DNA from: Rhabdornis inornatus
Lineage: Eukaryota; Chordata; Aves; Passeriformes; Rhabdornithidae
NCBI GenBank assembly: GCA_013397075.1
Contig: VWZS01009934.1
Coordinates: forward strand, 2,046,001-2,110,000
DNA length: 64,000 bases
Reading direction: 5' to 3'
The position numbers were made by a program, and so were the translations under genes. Shown in pieces: positions 36,901-49,600 of the stretch (positions are counted from its first letter, which is position 1; each line of letters opens with the position of its first letter). The notes under the pieces were generated by a model. It was given only the letters and a program-made list of their open reading frames with translations. It was not told where the DNA came from and searched no databases.

Positions 36901-39900
36901 AGAAGACCAACATTCAGAGAGAGTTTTCAGTGCAGTACAGACATGCTTTGGATATGCCCATTATCAAAGCAGTATGTAAAGAAGTTCTGCAAATATTAAT
37001 AGTCATTAAGCAGCATTATTAATTACACTGTATAATGGTCTTCTGAAGTCGTGATATCATGAACCAGAGAGATTAGGTGGCCTAGCAATTCAGTGCATGG
37101 TTTGTAGTCACTAGTGAGGGTAGAAACATCATAGATGCTGAAGAATTTTCTGTATGGACACTCAGCTTTTGACTGAAGTAAATCAAATTTGTAAACTTGG
37201 CACATGGGGTAGGGGAAGACTGTTGGTGCTTTCCAGTTTATCTCTCCGCTTGGTTGTTCATAGTTCTTCATCCATTCTGTTCTATCTTTTCTTTATCCAT
37301 TAGCATTTCTGAATAAAGGTGTTGTGTAATGTAGTCTAGGAACCTGCAAGCTATTCCTAACACCAGTATGGTCACATCAATGAGGTGATTCTTCTCTGTG
37401 CAGTTAGAATAGTGCCAATAGGTTTTCCTCTCCTCAGATATGTTCTGTATCTCTCACAGAAGAATTAACACAAAGTTAGATGAAAACAATACATGTGTTT
37501 CCACAAAATTGACCCACAATAAAGTGGATTTTGAATCTGATCCTGAATGTAAAATCTTGAGCAAGGCCCAGTCTTGGATGTACTTGCATAGGATGTTATA
37601 AAAAACATTAAAAATAAAGACTGCGCCAAGTAACTTCATCTTTTGGTCAACTTAAAGTGGAGCAGTGAAAATGAGAGTACTGTTGCTACAACTTTTGGAA
37701 AAGCAATAGCAATTAAACCAAGACTTACATAAATTAGACCCTTACTGCTTTATTTTCTTCTTTCTTTTTTTTTACTTTTTTTTTTAATTAAATTCTATTT
37801 AAGTTAAATTTAAAAATTTTGCATAGTTTGCTAAGTTAAGCAAATGGTCCAACATTTGCTTAAAAACCCTTTATATGTCTTTGGGACAGCTCTTTCCATT
37901 GGGGCTGCCATTTTTTTGCTGCAGTGGGAGTGTGGTAAGGATGCGGTTATTAAAACTTTATTTCACTGGCTTCTGATTCAGTTGTAGAATGGAGTTTTTC
38001 TGATCATAAAAATGCTATTTTGTTTTGCCTGTTTTTAGTTCCTGTTTTCAGCTGTCTCTGTGCCTGAGCCTTCCATGAGTTTCCAATGTATGTAATTGTG
38101 GCATCTGTTTAAGTCAGAGACCTTGGTTCTTGGCAGTGGGTAAGGAAAGGTTTTGCACTCAGTGGAGCTGGGCTGGGAATGCATTGTTCCCATTCCCTGA
38201 TAGCAAATCAGGCTGTTCAGTTATACATACACCTTTGCCAACAATTTCAAACACTTAGGATAGAAATTGAAGATAATAAGTCTGAAGAAAAATTCCAGCC
38301 TCCTCTCCCTGAACCTTACTTTTCCCTGTAGGCCAACTACAAAAGAGAGATTATGAAAGAAGACACTGAGATAGTGACACAGTTCCAAAAGTTTCCATTC
38401 TGATGGGTCAGTCCTTCTGCAGCCAGCCTCCTTTGCTGGTTTTGGTAAATTTTACAGTGGGACCTTATTCTACAATTGTTATTCATGAAATTAATTAATG
38501 TCTTCAGTCCTAAAGGAGTTAAAAGTGTGTAATATTGTCGCTATATGCAGAAACAGTTTATTGACATAAAATAACCTTTCTACCAGGAAGTGACTGAAGA
38601 GCCATGCTTATAAGAAAATTTGTCCTAAGTTGGCCAAAATCTTTGCATCGGTCTTTTTAACAGAAAAAGGCTTCTCATACACGGATAGAAACTTTAGTTT
38701 GTATTCATTATGTAGGAGGAAAAATGGAGCTTGTGCATATTTCATTAAAAAGCTAAATCCATTCAGTTCTGAATGGTGCTTTAGCATGTGGCCTGAAACG
38801 CTTGTATAAAACTTGCAAGTATAAAACTTCCTGCGGGATTTTAATGTATTCTTTTTACCTGTTTCTTTCAGTGTATGGTATTCTTTGAGAGTCAAAACCT
38901 ATTGCTCTTTTTCAAGGACTTTTACATGGAAAATCTCACAACTGTAGCAATATAAAAATAGCTGGACCTTGAGACTTCCAATTTTTCTCATGTTACACAA
39001 TTCTTAATGGGACATTTACACACAATAAAGTTCCTGGATTTTCAGCATTTTTTTCATAAGGAATAATTTATCTCTATAACATATTTGTCAGAATTCTGCA
39101 TATAAGTACCAGCAGTGCTTCACTGATTAATTGTATTTATTGTTGTTTCTCAGATTATTATACATCTTTTAGAAATATGAGAACATTTGTACTAATTATA
39201 TTAAATCTCTCTCGTGGCAACATATGGCAAGAAACAGGGTTGGCAGTGTCATGAGATTCTAAATCAGTGTGAGAGAATGAGTAATTCTGAAAAGAAAGGT
39301 AGGGGTAAATATAATTATGACTGAACTAGAAAACAACTGCTTGCTTATAGTGCAGGTAAGTGCTTTGATAGGACCTGATCCCATGCTCCCTATGGAAAAC
39401 AAAGAGGTTTACAACTGTTTTGCAGCTTGCCCCTTACTCTATTCTTAGATATCTTTTAAAACTCAACTTCAGCAGGTATGTATTTTCCACATGTGCCATG
39501 TGATTAAATATGCAGTGTGTAGCCTCTTGTGTTTGAACAATACTGTTTGCATCAGAAAAATAGGAATAAAAACTGGGAAATATTTCTAACGGCATCTTCA
39601 CACAAAGAAGATGAGAGAGAAAATTTGATGAAAGCCTAGTTTTCAAAGGGATGCCTGAAGCATGTTGCCAGAGGCAAGTTAACATTAGTTATAGTCCTTT
39701 GCAAGGCCTGTTTACATGTTTCCTCTGTAGTCAAAGGGCTGTATGCATGTGCTGTAAAAATTACAAATGCCTACATAGTTCCTTTCAGTCTTTTATCTTA
39801 CCAACATGTGAATGCTAGTTGACATTATGCTCAGAGATGTTTTAAGATCTCCAGCCTTCTTTTAATTGCAGTCAATACATGGAATTCATTTGGGTTGAAA

Positions 39901-39951
39901 CTTGCCCTTTCTGGGGGGTTGCAGTCCTGCTTGTAGTGGGCTCATAACTGA

Positions 39952-39978
39952 GGGAGAGAGGGAGGGAGGGAGGGAAGG
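39952..39978 (+). repeat. GGGA repeat, G-quadruplex-capable on the sense strand
   Basis: There are five GGG runs, at 39952-39954, 39960-39962, 39964-39966, 39968-39970 and 39972-39974. The last four are separated by single A loops, which is the classic motif for a compact parallel quadruplex. It lies on the PTPRM sense strand, so the unspliced transcript would carry it, about 0.9 kb upstream of the candidate microexon. Confidence 0.85.
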
Positions 39979-40818
39979 ATATGAAACAGAAGAGCATAGC
40001 TGGAGGGCATCTATATTTTGTGCTCGCACAGAGCATGTCTAGGTGGATTGTCTGGCTGTGCAAGAGGTATTGCAAGGCTGACTGAGTCCATATTTGTCAG
40101 GGTGGTGGTGCTAGGTCTCCCAAGTTGTTTTTTGTGGCATTCACGTGGGCAGGAATAACATGGATACAGGATCAGTTCTTATTTTAATCTCTGCCACATA
40201 GGGAAATACCACCAATATAATTTTAGCCCACAAGGACTGTTTTTTTATTTGCATGACAGTAAGTATCTTTTCCTTCTGAATTTAAAAGGTTATTTAAAAG
40301 ATGAAATATTGAAAGAGCTGTGGCCATTGATGGTCCCACTCTGTAAACAAGTCCTTTCATAGGCAGAACTGGCAGCTTTAAGTAAAAAAAAAGGGGATAG
40401 GCTAAGATTCTGCAGTGCTATGACATAGAGAGAAGCTACTTAAAGCGTAGTCTGAAATTCTTTATTGTTAAGCTTCTAACACTATGCTAGAATTTCTATA
40501 TCCCTATTCCTAACGCAGCTGAGGTGTAATCAGAAGTGGTTTAGCACTTTCGTTTGGAATATTTGTGTGTGTAGTGTATGCAGATAAGAACAGACATTAA
40601 ATAACTAACATTAAGGTAGGTGTACCTAAAGGTGGTTTGGTTTAGTAGTTGGAGATGCATTATATATTGTATTGCTCAAAGTGTTATGGAGATTGGATAT
40701 ATTACCTGACTATTTCAGAAACATTGCATGATATGCCCAGATATGCATTCTTGCTACCTTTCATTTGTGTCATCAGTTCAGGTCTCAGTTTCATCTTGAT
40801 TTTTCATACATTAATATT

Positions 40819-40882
40819 TGACTTTTCTTTCCTTCCATTTCATCTTTTCCACCACTGCCTAATCCTTCCACCATCATGGCAG
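40819..40882 (+). promoter_or_regulatory. PTPRM: Polypyrimidine tract and acceptor of the candidate microexon
   Basis: A long C/T-rich run covers about 40820-40870. It includes TTCTTTCC and ATCTTTTCC, which resemble polypyrimidine-tract-binding protein sites. A plausible branch point CTAAT lies at 40859-40863, with its second A about 20 nt before the AG at 40881-40882. A TGC lies just upstream of this branch point. The interpretation as a regulated acceptor is inference. Confidence 0.55.
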
Positions 40883-40912
40883 AAGAAGCTATCACTCCTA
40901 CACTTATTACCT
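40883..40912 (+). CDS. PTPRM: PTPRM candidate 30-nt microexon: tyrosine-rich juxtamembrane insert
   Basis: Thirty bases lie between an AG acceptor with a long pyrimidine tract and a consensus GTAAGT donor. Spliced to the transmembrane exon (phase 2), the first base completes AGA (Arg). It then reads RSYHSYTYY and leaves CT, so any A or G starting the next exon gives Leu. The insert is symmetric: skipping it keeps frame and gives Arg instead, so ...VMKKR-KLAKK would become ...VMKKRRSYHSYTYYL-KLAKK. The result resembles the YSYSYYL segment that I recall just before KLAKK in the paralogue PTPRT, which strongly suggests a shared ancestral exon. This recollection was not checked. Four tyrosines sit next to the membrane, near the region implicated in cadherin and catenin contacts. 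Whether it is used in this species, and in which tissue, cannot be seen here. Confidence 0.78.
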
Positions 40913-42951
40913 GTAAGTAACTTCTTTGTCATCAGAGACACACTTTCTGCCATGTTGTTCATGACTAAGTAGTGAATGCTAATACTGAAAGTTCCTTTAT
41001 AAAAAAATACTTTGTAAAAGTTACACGAAGATAAAAACAACATGGTCAATAATGTAATGAAATATTTAGCTTTATAAGAGTTTCTTATGTCTAATACTGT
41101 GCGTTAGGGTCCTTTGAATAACATCATGTAAAGAATTTTCTTAATTGAGAAGTAGTAGGTATAAATATCACTACCATGTCAATGAGAAATTTTCATGCCT
41201 AAATAACTATTTTTAGAATTTATTTAGTAGTTTCTTTCTCATTTGTACTGTTGAAGTTACAGCATTAGTTAGACATGTACAAGCATTTTTATTTGTTGCT
41301 GTGTACATATTACTACTTTTTTATGAATAGTTGATCATGCATAAACATCATAAGTTACCATTTCTGGAGTGAATTTCAAAGGAGAGAGCACTAAAAAATG
41401 AGGGCAGGATGAAGCATAACTTTCAGTAAGTAACAAATTTTTTGTTCCAATACAGTCCTTAGTAATACCATTATATGCTGCTTTATTTACCCAAAGCCTC
41501 GCTTCGTTCCCTGTTGTCAGCAGGTGATGAATGAGAAGGGTTCTTCTGTGAATTTAGAAAATCCCTTTTTGAGGTTATTCACTTTTACTTGCTTTCCAGG
41601 TACAAGGAGTACATAATAGATTAGCAAAGTACTAAGGGTCTTGCTTATTTGCAAAATGAGATGCATTAATCTTGTATAATCCTGTTGGCCAGCAGCAAAA
41701 ATCAGCTATCCAGTAGTTACCTGTTTTCTTTAGACCTCAGATTTAAAAGTCATGGGAACCTGTGAGATATTTTTACATAGTTACAGAAGTTAGGGTGTTA
41801 CTTGCATAAGATAAATTTTAGTACCAGTTTTTAAGTACATGTGGTGTTAGCATGCTCTTGAAAGGAACACATTTCAGTAATGTTTTTATTTAAATGTAAT
41901 ATGAAGTTTATGATGTTCCTTATAGTTGCTCTTCAAACTTTCTAAATACATATTTTTTTACTTTGTATTTTGAAAAAGCATCAAATATTCATTTATAGAA
42001 TTTATGGAAAAATTATTAAATGTTTTCTATCTTGAAAACTTGGTCTTCAAGAAACCAAGCAGAACCATTCTTCAAATGAATTAAAGCAACTAAAATTTAA
42101 GCCTCATAACTGAAATTCTTCAAGACTTCACAATATATGGAAACTGCTCATGTGGTTGGGAATTCAGATTTCTTACTACCATATTTGACACTTTATGTAT
42201 AGTGCAATTCTTTTAAACTGTTGTTTAAAGCGTTGTATTAATGTGGAGGTCAGAAAAAATTATTTCTTACACAGATACAGTATTGCAAAATTTGTTTCTG
42301 TTTCTGAGATGAAAAGATATATTTTCCATGAAGTACACCTTAAAAAAAATAAATTGAGTTTGGGACCATTTAAATGTAGTTCTTCAAAATGTCAAAAGAA
42401 TATGATACAATAAGCCATGTAGCATGGTCTTGCCTTAATAAGTAAATATATTTAAATTTATATTTTAATATGATTCGTGTCTCAAGGCTAAGTCAAAAAC
42501 AAAATTGAAACAAATGGAACATTAAATGAAACACTATTTCATTATTTAAAGAAATTGGATTATATCTTTTTGTCCTCTTTTTCCCCAGACAAAGGAAAAT
42601 GCCTGAATTTAAATGGTTGCTTTAGGTTTTACGAACAGGTTTTGTCCCTAGTTTTGCGATCACAGAGACTGTTAGTAGTGGATGGAATAGGGCATCTCAG
42701 GATTATTGAAAGTACTTTCTTAGTGACTTCAAGAAAAGATCTTCTGTTAGTGTGATACAAATTCAGTAACTTTGTAGCTTGGGTTGATTAACTCTTCCAA
42801 AAGAAATAGTGGGGTTTTGACCTCATGGTGTTTTGTTCCCCATCTGGCAAAAGAAGGGAAGAGCCCTGAAAAGTGCAGTCAAGGTTGGCTGTCAGTAGGA
42901 GGAAATATTTTGGACCAAATTCTCCACCTGTTTATGCATCACGCAATTTCA

Positions 42952-42987
42952 CTTAGAAAATTAAATCTTAGAAAATGAAATCTTAGA
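42952..42987. repeat. 15-bp tandem repeat, 2.4 copies
   Basis: The units CTTAGAAAATTAAAT (42952-42966) and CTTAGAAAATGAAAT (42967-42981) differ at one base. A partial third copy, CTTAGA, follows. Confidence 0.88.
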
Positions 42988-43560
42988 TGAATGCAGGATT
43001 CATTACAGTTTTATTTTTAGCTTAGGAAGTTGGTATGGATTATAAAATGTTATATATTTTGAGAAACATAATTTCAAGTACTCTGCCATTGCTAATTTAC
43101 CACTTCTATACTGAGTATCATATTCAAATTTACTGATTAGTCATTGTAAATGCAAGCTGCAACATCCAAGTGAGCATCTATGCACTGAAATAGTTACTAT
43201 TGTCTTGTGTGCTGCTTTGCTTGTGTGCTGTGGGCTCCTTTTCCCTAGCAGACTGCAATCTCTGCCACTTCTAGATCCATCCTAAATTAAAATTTAAAAA
43301 GAAAAAATTGGCAGATGCCTAGAGCTGCTGATGAATCATCAGAGGTGGACCTACAGCTGTGCATATTTGGCAGAGAATTATTTCTATTTTATCTTGTGTT
43401 TACTAGTTAGCCAGTCAAAAGATATTACAGAAAAAAAGAGTTGAGTACTGCTATTGAGAATTCTTTTTAATGGGCGTAAGTACCTCTGCCAGTCTTTCCT
43501 CCCACTCTTGCATTCCTGACATCTCGTGCATTTTTTACCTTTCTCCTGTCAGGCAGCAGT

Positions 43561-43634
43561 TTTTGGGTTTTTTTGTTTGTTTGTTTGTTTGTTGGGTTTT
43601 TGTTTTGGTTTGGTTTTGGTTTTGGTTTTTTTTG
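43561..43634. repeat. T/G-rich simple repeat (GTTT and TTTTGG units)
   Basis: GTTT units change to TTTTGG-type units within 74 bp, with GG or GGG pairs spaced by T runs. The sense-strand G pairs could at most form a weak two-tier quadruplex. It is most simply a degenerate microsatellite. Confidence 0.88.
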
Positions 43635-46600
43635 TCTGGACATAGTCCTCTATAAGTTCTTTTGTTCTTAAGATCAGAGCAAATTAGTAGTGCTCATTAT
43701 CTCTGCAGCAGGTCTTTTGACCTGGCAGTTTATTCCAGGTGGGGAAAAAGAAGAATGGAGATGGTGTCATTAGTAACATCAGAAGTGAGTGATGTTCTCA
43801 GCATGGCAGGTGGCACTGGCACGACTGCTTGCTCCTGACACATTTTCCGATGGGCAAAACCCCTGTGCCTTGGGCTGAAGAAGGAAAATTGCATTAGTGT
43901 TTTGTTGTGTAATTATGGTTAAATGGACTAGGCAAGCCTGTTGCTGAGGTGACAATGAGCACCACAGTGCTGACCGTTAGCTTTTTGTATTTTGATTTTT
44001 TGTATTTAATTTTTATAAGGATTCTGCCCTTGGAGCTCATTAATCATTTGTCAGGAGCTAACAACTACATTTCATGAAAATTAAAGCATCAGAAAAACAA
44101 ATTGAGTGCTTGGACCATCAGAATTTATTCCAGACACTGTTGCTTGATAGTTTGGCCAATTCAATTTACCCCAGATTCTTGGGCAGATAGTTACAGATTG
44201 TAGCTTTTATGAGTTCCTTTCCGTAAAATATTTCATTATATTGCTATGAGTAGGATGTATACCAAATTAAAATGCAAAGTTGTGAAGGCAGCTTTTGATG
44301 CTGTTCCTCAGTTTGAGCTTGATATCAAAATAGTATGTTATGATTATTATTGAAATTAGTACTTATGCAACAACAGTGCTGCACAGCAGTTAGGTACATA
44401 ATGTTACTATATTTCTGTGCCTTTTCACAAGTCATTTCAGCTTGTGAAAGGTGAAGTAGGGAAATAGGAGACAATTATTACCCAATATTCTTATACAATG
44501 CTAATCATGTTAAGATCTTAATAGGGTGGGATCTGCTATTGTGTTTCCCAGCACTAATCATCTAGTTAGGTGCCCTGGAACAGAAGTGCATCACAGGTGC
44601 ATCATCTGTATGGAAATCTCAATCCCAAAGCCTAATACTATATTAAAATATTCATATAATAGACTGTACAGGACTAGAGGCTCTATTGGCTGGTACTTGG
44701 TGTATGACACAGGGGACAAAATTCCTCCTGCAAGAAAACTAATTCCATAAACATTGAGCTTTTTCATATAAATGTGCATGAAAACATACCCTACTTTTCA
44801 CGAGAATTTGATAGTTTGGGGTGCAGTTGAAGTATGCTTTTCTTTGTATCTAACTTGAGCTCAGGAGCCTGGCAGCCTGTTCTCAGTTTAGTTCTCATGC
44901 TTCACTAGCAGATAGGCAGTGTTGGCTTCTGTATCTCTGTATAGAGACTTAATTTCTACTCATTTGCCTGGTCCCGCTGCCATTGACCTAGTACTTGGGG
45001 CAGAAAGCACAAAGTTAGTAGATTTACAAAATGACACTAACAATTAAAGTAATAACATTTCAAAAAAATCAGTAGTGTCAAAACTCTTAACAATGATTTA
45101 TGGATAATTCCAGAGAATATGCAGTCTTCACATTTAAAACTTCTGTAGTCATTCAAAAATAGTGAAAGTGATTAGGAACAGTCTTGTTTTCTCAGCTGCA
45201 GCTACCCCTGGAACCAAAATAAGATCATGTTTGCATAGGTGGAGGAGAGAATTGAACAGAAAAACACTAATGTGTTTGACCTGTTTGATCTGTTAGACTA
45301 CACCTGTTATCTCTTCTGAACATTTAAATATGCAGAGTTACATAGGCTTGTATCATAAAATCCTGTAACCAAAAATAACCATGGATTTCTGTCACTGTCT
45401 TGTAAGCTAGACTTAAATGATATGGGGATGTCCCAGGAGTTTTGTTGCATGTTGTAAAGTCTACAATGCTGACATACTGAAATCTTCAGATAATATTTAG
45501 TGTCCAAAATAACGAAGAAGGGTGTTCTACTAAATCACCATTACTAAAAAACACATTTTTGTGCTATGTGCTGTATGCTTTGTGTACAGATATGCAATTA
45601 CTAGCTTTTATGCACAGATAGCAAGCAGGGTCAGAATTGGGATTTTATTTTTAAGTTAAATACATGACTTTTTTTTTTTTAAGTCTATCTAAAGTCACTA
45701 TTTCTTATACTGATTCCTTGTATCTTCTGATTCTTTTGGATCTGTATTGCTTTATAGCCAAAGCTTACATTCTCATTTCACTGTAGAAAAAATTGTAAAT
45801 AATCCTTAACACACTGACCAGGAATAAGTAATTATTCATTTAAATTTTATTAGCTCTTTTTGTAGTATGTGAGGGAGTGGCTGGTGTTTTCAGGGTCATG
45901 TCTCTGGTTCCTCTTTCTTGTACCCTCTGTCATTAGTATTGTTGCTGTTACTGTTTGTCTTCTTACTTCATTGCTGTTTCCAGCAATTGCTGTTTCCAGT
46001 ATATTGTTCTTATCTCAGCCTTTACCTTGTGTGCGTCCAGTTCTGCTCTCCTGTGGTGAGGAGTGGAGCTGGGAATGAAGGAGTGTCTCTTTGATTTGGA
46101 GTGGTTTCAGTGGGAACACTAAATTGGACAGTGCCATTCCTAAACCACAACACAAATTACTGTCTGTGCTCCATTAGTGTAAAGCAATAAATCTGCAGAT
46201 GAGCTGAGGTTTGGAGATTATTCTGTCCTTAGAGGGGACACTGCTTGTTTGGTGAAGGTACCAGACATTTAGTGAGGGAAACAATATGACTGTAGAAAAA
46301 ATAAATACTTATGCAGCCTAGAGACCTCTTTGTTCTTTCCTTGCTATTAAAAGCTTTGTGTTGTTTTCTAAACTAATATGTGGGATTTGAATTGAATACT
46401 GAGATTGCTTTAGAAATTGTAGAATCCATATACTCTTGTAGGATAAGCCTGAAAGCCTGTGTTTATTATACATAACACTAAGACACGATACATATATTTG
46501 AGAGAGAAAGAGATGATAGTGACAGCTATATGTATTTAAGAAGTTACCATTGTATTTGAGTATTTGTGTTGACATCCCATGTGACTCTTGTTGAGGTACT

Positions 46601-49600
46601 GTTACCAGGGTGGCCTGTCTTCTCTATAAAACCGTGTATTGAATAAATTTTCAATTAGCCTGTTGACATTGGGTTTTATCTTTCTTAAAAATTTGATTCC
46701 CAAACCAGTCATGCTTGCTGTCAACAGCAGTCATTCTAGGCACTGAGATTTTGCCATTATCAACCATCATTTTTGAGTTATACTTTCCAAGACAGTATTA
46801 GGTGAGTCATTTTCATTCACTTTGTTTCAGACTTTTCCCTCAGGAAAAGGGGTGCTATTTATGTGGTTTTTACTCTGAAATTGCTATTCTGTATACACAG
46901 ATAGCTCAAAAACGAATTTAAATACTTCCATTTTAAATACACAAATAGGAAGTTGAGTTTCATATTGTAATGTTAGTGTTTATTTTACAAGGGAGTAATG
47001 GTGTTGGAAACTTAGTTTCTCTAAAAGCCAAACCTGCCATTACAGTTTATGTGACTGTAAATATGTTAACAGAAAATAAAGAATTCATGCTGCATATTAA
47101 GACCAAAACTCACTTCATAATCTATGTTGGCCTGTATTTTTTTAAAAGATGGAAGTGTTAGTTTTCAAAATGGAAATTTATTATTAAATATGAATTAATT
47201 GTTAAATTATGAAATACTCAATTGATTGACAGAATATGTGTGCAAGAGGTGGGACTACAGGGAATAAGGTGAAGGATGCATTGTATTTCTCCCGGTCTCA
47301 AGGACGACAAGCAGAAGAAAAATGCTGAAAGAAAAATGGGTAGAAGAAATCATACAATGAATCTAACCCTAAGAATTCGTAGCTCCAGTAAGCCACAGGC
47401 TTAGTCACTTCTGTGGTACAGATAAGAACAGCTATAACAAGATGTTCATGTCTATTGAGTGATGCCAGCACAGGGCACTGAGGTGTTGTAGTCAGGTGTT
47501 AGTATTGTGATAGCTTCTACTGAGGGATATCTTTTTTGTTGAGCTTGTTGCCTGAAAGTTGTTCTCTATCTCTGAATCCCCTGGGAGATGCTTCACCTGA
47601 AATATATTTCTTGAGCCTATCTTCAGGGGTTATAGCCAGGTTAATGATGATCTGCCTCAAGGTAGCATCTATCAATGTTGAGTGTTAATTTCGTAAGGAA
47701 AATGTTCTAATCTTGGCTTATTTTCCTAGTTCTCCTTTACATTTCCTTTCTTACCTGAAGTACACCTTGAACTCCCTTGAAGAGTAGACTGGCAGATCCC
47801 CCAAGGGAAGAGCAGTGGCCATTTGCTTTCTGTTATGTCTAGATGACCAAAGTCATCATTAATTTCCAAATTTTCTTTTTGTCATTTTTTTTTGTCATTG
47901 GTTTCCTGCACTAATTACCTATTTCTGGCATAAGAAGATAAAGAACCATATCTCAGGTGCTTTTTTCTTCTGCTCCTGATGACTCTTGTCTTCTGTTTCC
48001 ACTTGAGATCTGTGTGAGGATTCTGTCTGACCAGGGTCCATCCTAATTTCAGGGCAATATTGCACTTGCAAAGTGTAGCTGGGAAGATTGCGTCAGTTTT
48101 GAAACTGAACATCACAAAAGCTAATCAAGCAATGAACCAAAGGAATGGACTGTGCTATGGGCTTGCATATCTAGCAAAGCCTGCCTGGCATTTCTTCAGC
48201 CCCAGATACCCTGTTGCAAAAGAATATATCTTTTATGAGACTAATCATAATATGTTAGAATCACGACTCCATTTCATTTACAGAAGTGCAAGAAAGGATT
48301 TGTTATTGCTGCTATTATTATTGTCAGACTGTAACATTTAGTGTGTGCTAAAGAGAAAAATCTATAGGACTGTCAACAAAGTCTTGCATAATTCTGTCAG
48401 TTCCTGTGCCAGCCTGACACAATGATCCAAATAAAAAGAAGCAGTAGCACGAGCAGAGTGTTGTAGGGCTTGTGCTGTGAAATACCTGCTCCTGTGAGTA
48501 CTGAGCTGGTGAACATAAAGATGCACATTTATTTTTCTTTTTAGTGACTGAAGCTCAGGGCTGTTTCTTCATTTGAGCTGAGATCTCTCAGTGAGATACT
48601 GAACCAAATGTCTCGGGGTATCTTGATTATACTCAGTTCACCTGCAGAGGGAGGTAGCTTCTGTCCTTCATTCCCATTCCTTGATTCCTCTGACCATGAA
48701 AACAAAAATTGGAGCTACAGAGACATGTGTCTTACCTGAAGAAAAGACAAAGGAAAACATTTGCCAACCTGTGCATTTCACAGTTGAACAGGAATGAGAG
48801 AATCAGCTGTTCCAGAGCAGTTATGCCACTCCACACCTCCTATTTCAAAGTGACAGTGTTCTTTCCTCCTGTGTTGACATCAGTAGTCCAAAATAAAATC
48901 TTCAGTATGGATTTCATCAACATGTTCTTATTGAATATAATAATGCAATTTACAGTATTTGGTGTAGCTGCATAGTTATTGCTAATGTTTTAGGTATAAA
49001 GGCTTGTATTTTGCCATTTATGGTCCTGTTTGGAAACTGTCAATGGAAAGGTCACTTCAGATCAACTAAGTTCATGACTTACAGTGTATTTTGAAAAGCA
49101 GATGAAATATTGGATGCTTTATATTTAATGAATTTTTCAGGTCAGATTGTCATGTTTATGCTACATGGTAGATTACAGCTCTGTTCCTCAGCAGTAACAT
49201 CCAGGTGTTACTGGCAGAAGGACTTTCCTTTCTGCTTATGCACATAGGGAGGAGCCATGTCTGCACTTTAATATGATTAAGATTATATAAGATAATTTTA
49301 ACTAACAAATGAAGAGAAACCTGTAAGAGTGTTAGTAAACCAAAGGGACTTCCTGCTCTATGCTCTAAAAAAAAAATAGAGAACAGAATTCATTGGTCCT
49401 ATTACATGCTCCCAGCAAGAGCAGAGAGCATATTTTTTTTATTAATAGGTAAATGCAGTTTCAACTGCCTTTTGATGGAATCCAAAGTACCATAAACCTA
49501 TTCTGAAGCAGTAGTACTGAGCATTCATGGAAATACCTTGTCCAGTCCTCTGTCCAAAAATTATTACACCTAACTTACTCCTTAGTTTCTACCATTGTTG

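Larger units (their letters stand above)
33952..40882 (+). other. PTPRM: PTPRM intron (6,931 bp)
   Basis: It lies between the transmembrane exon donor (GTGAGC) and the candidate microexon acceptor. It contains an AT/pyrimidine-rich stretch near 37755-37810, a GGGA repeat with G-quadruplex potential (39952-39974) and the pyrimidine tract before the microexon. I found no other exon or clear mobile element. If the microexon is always skipped, this is simply part of a longer intron. Confidence 0.8.
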
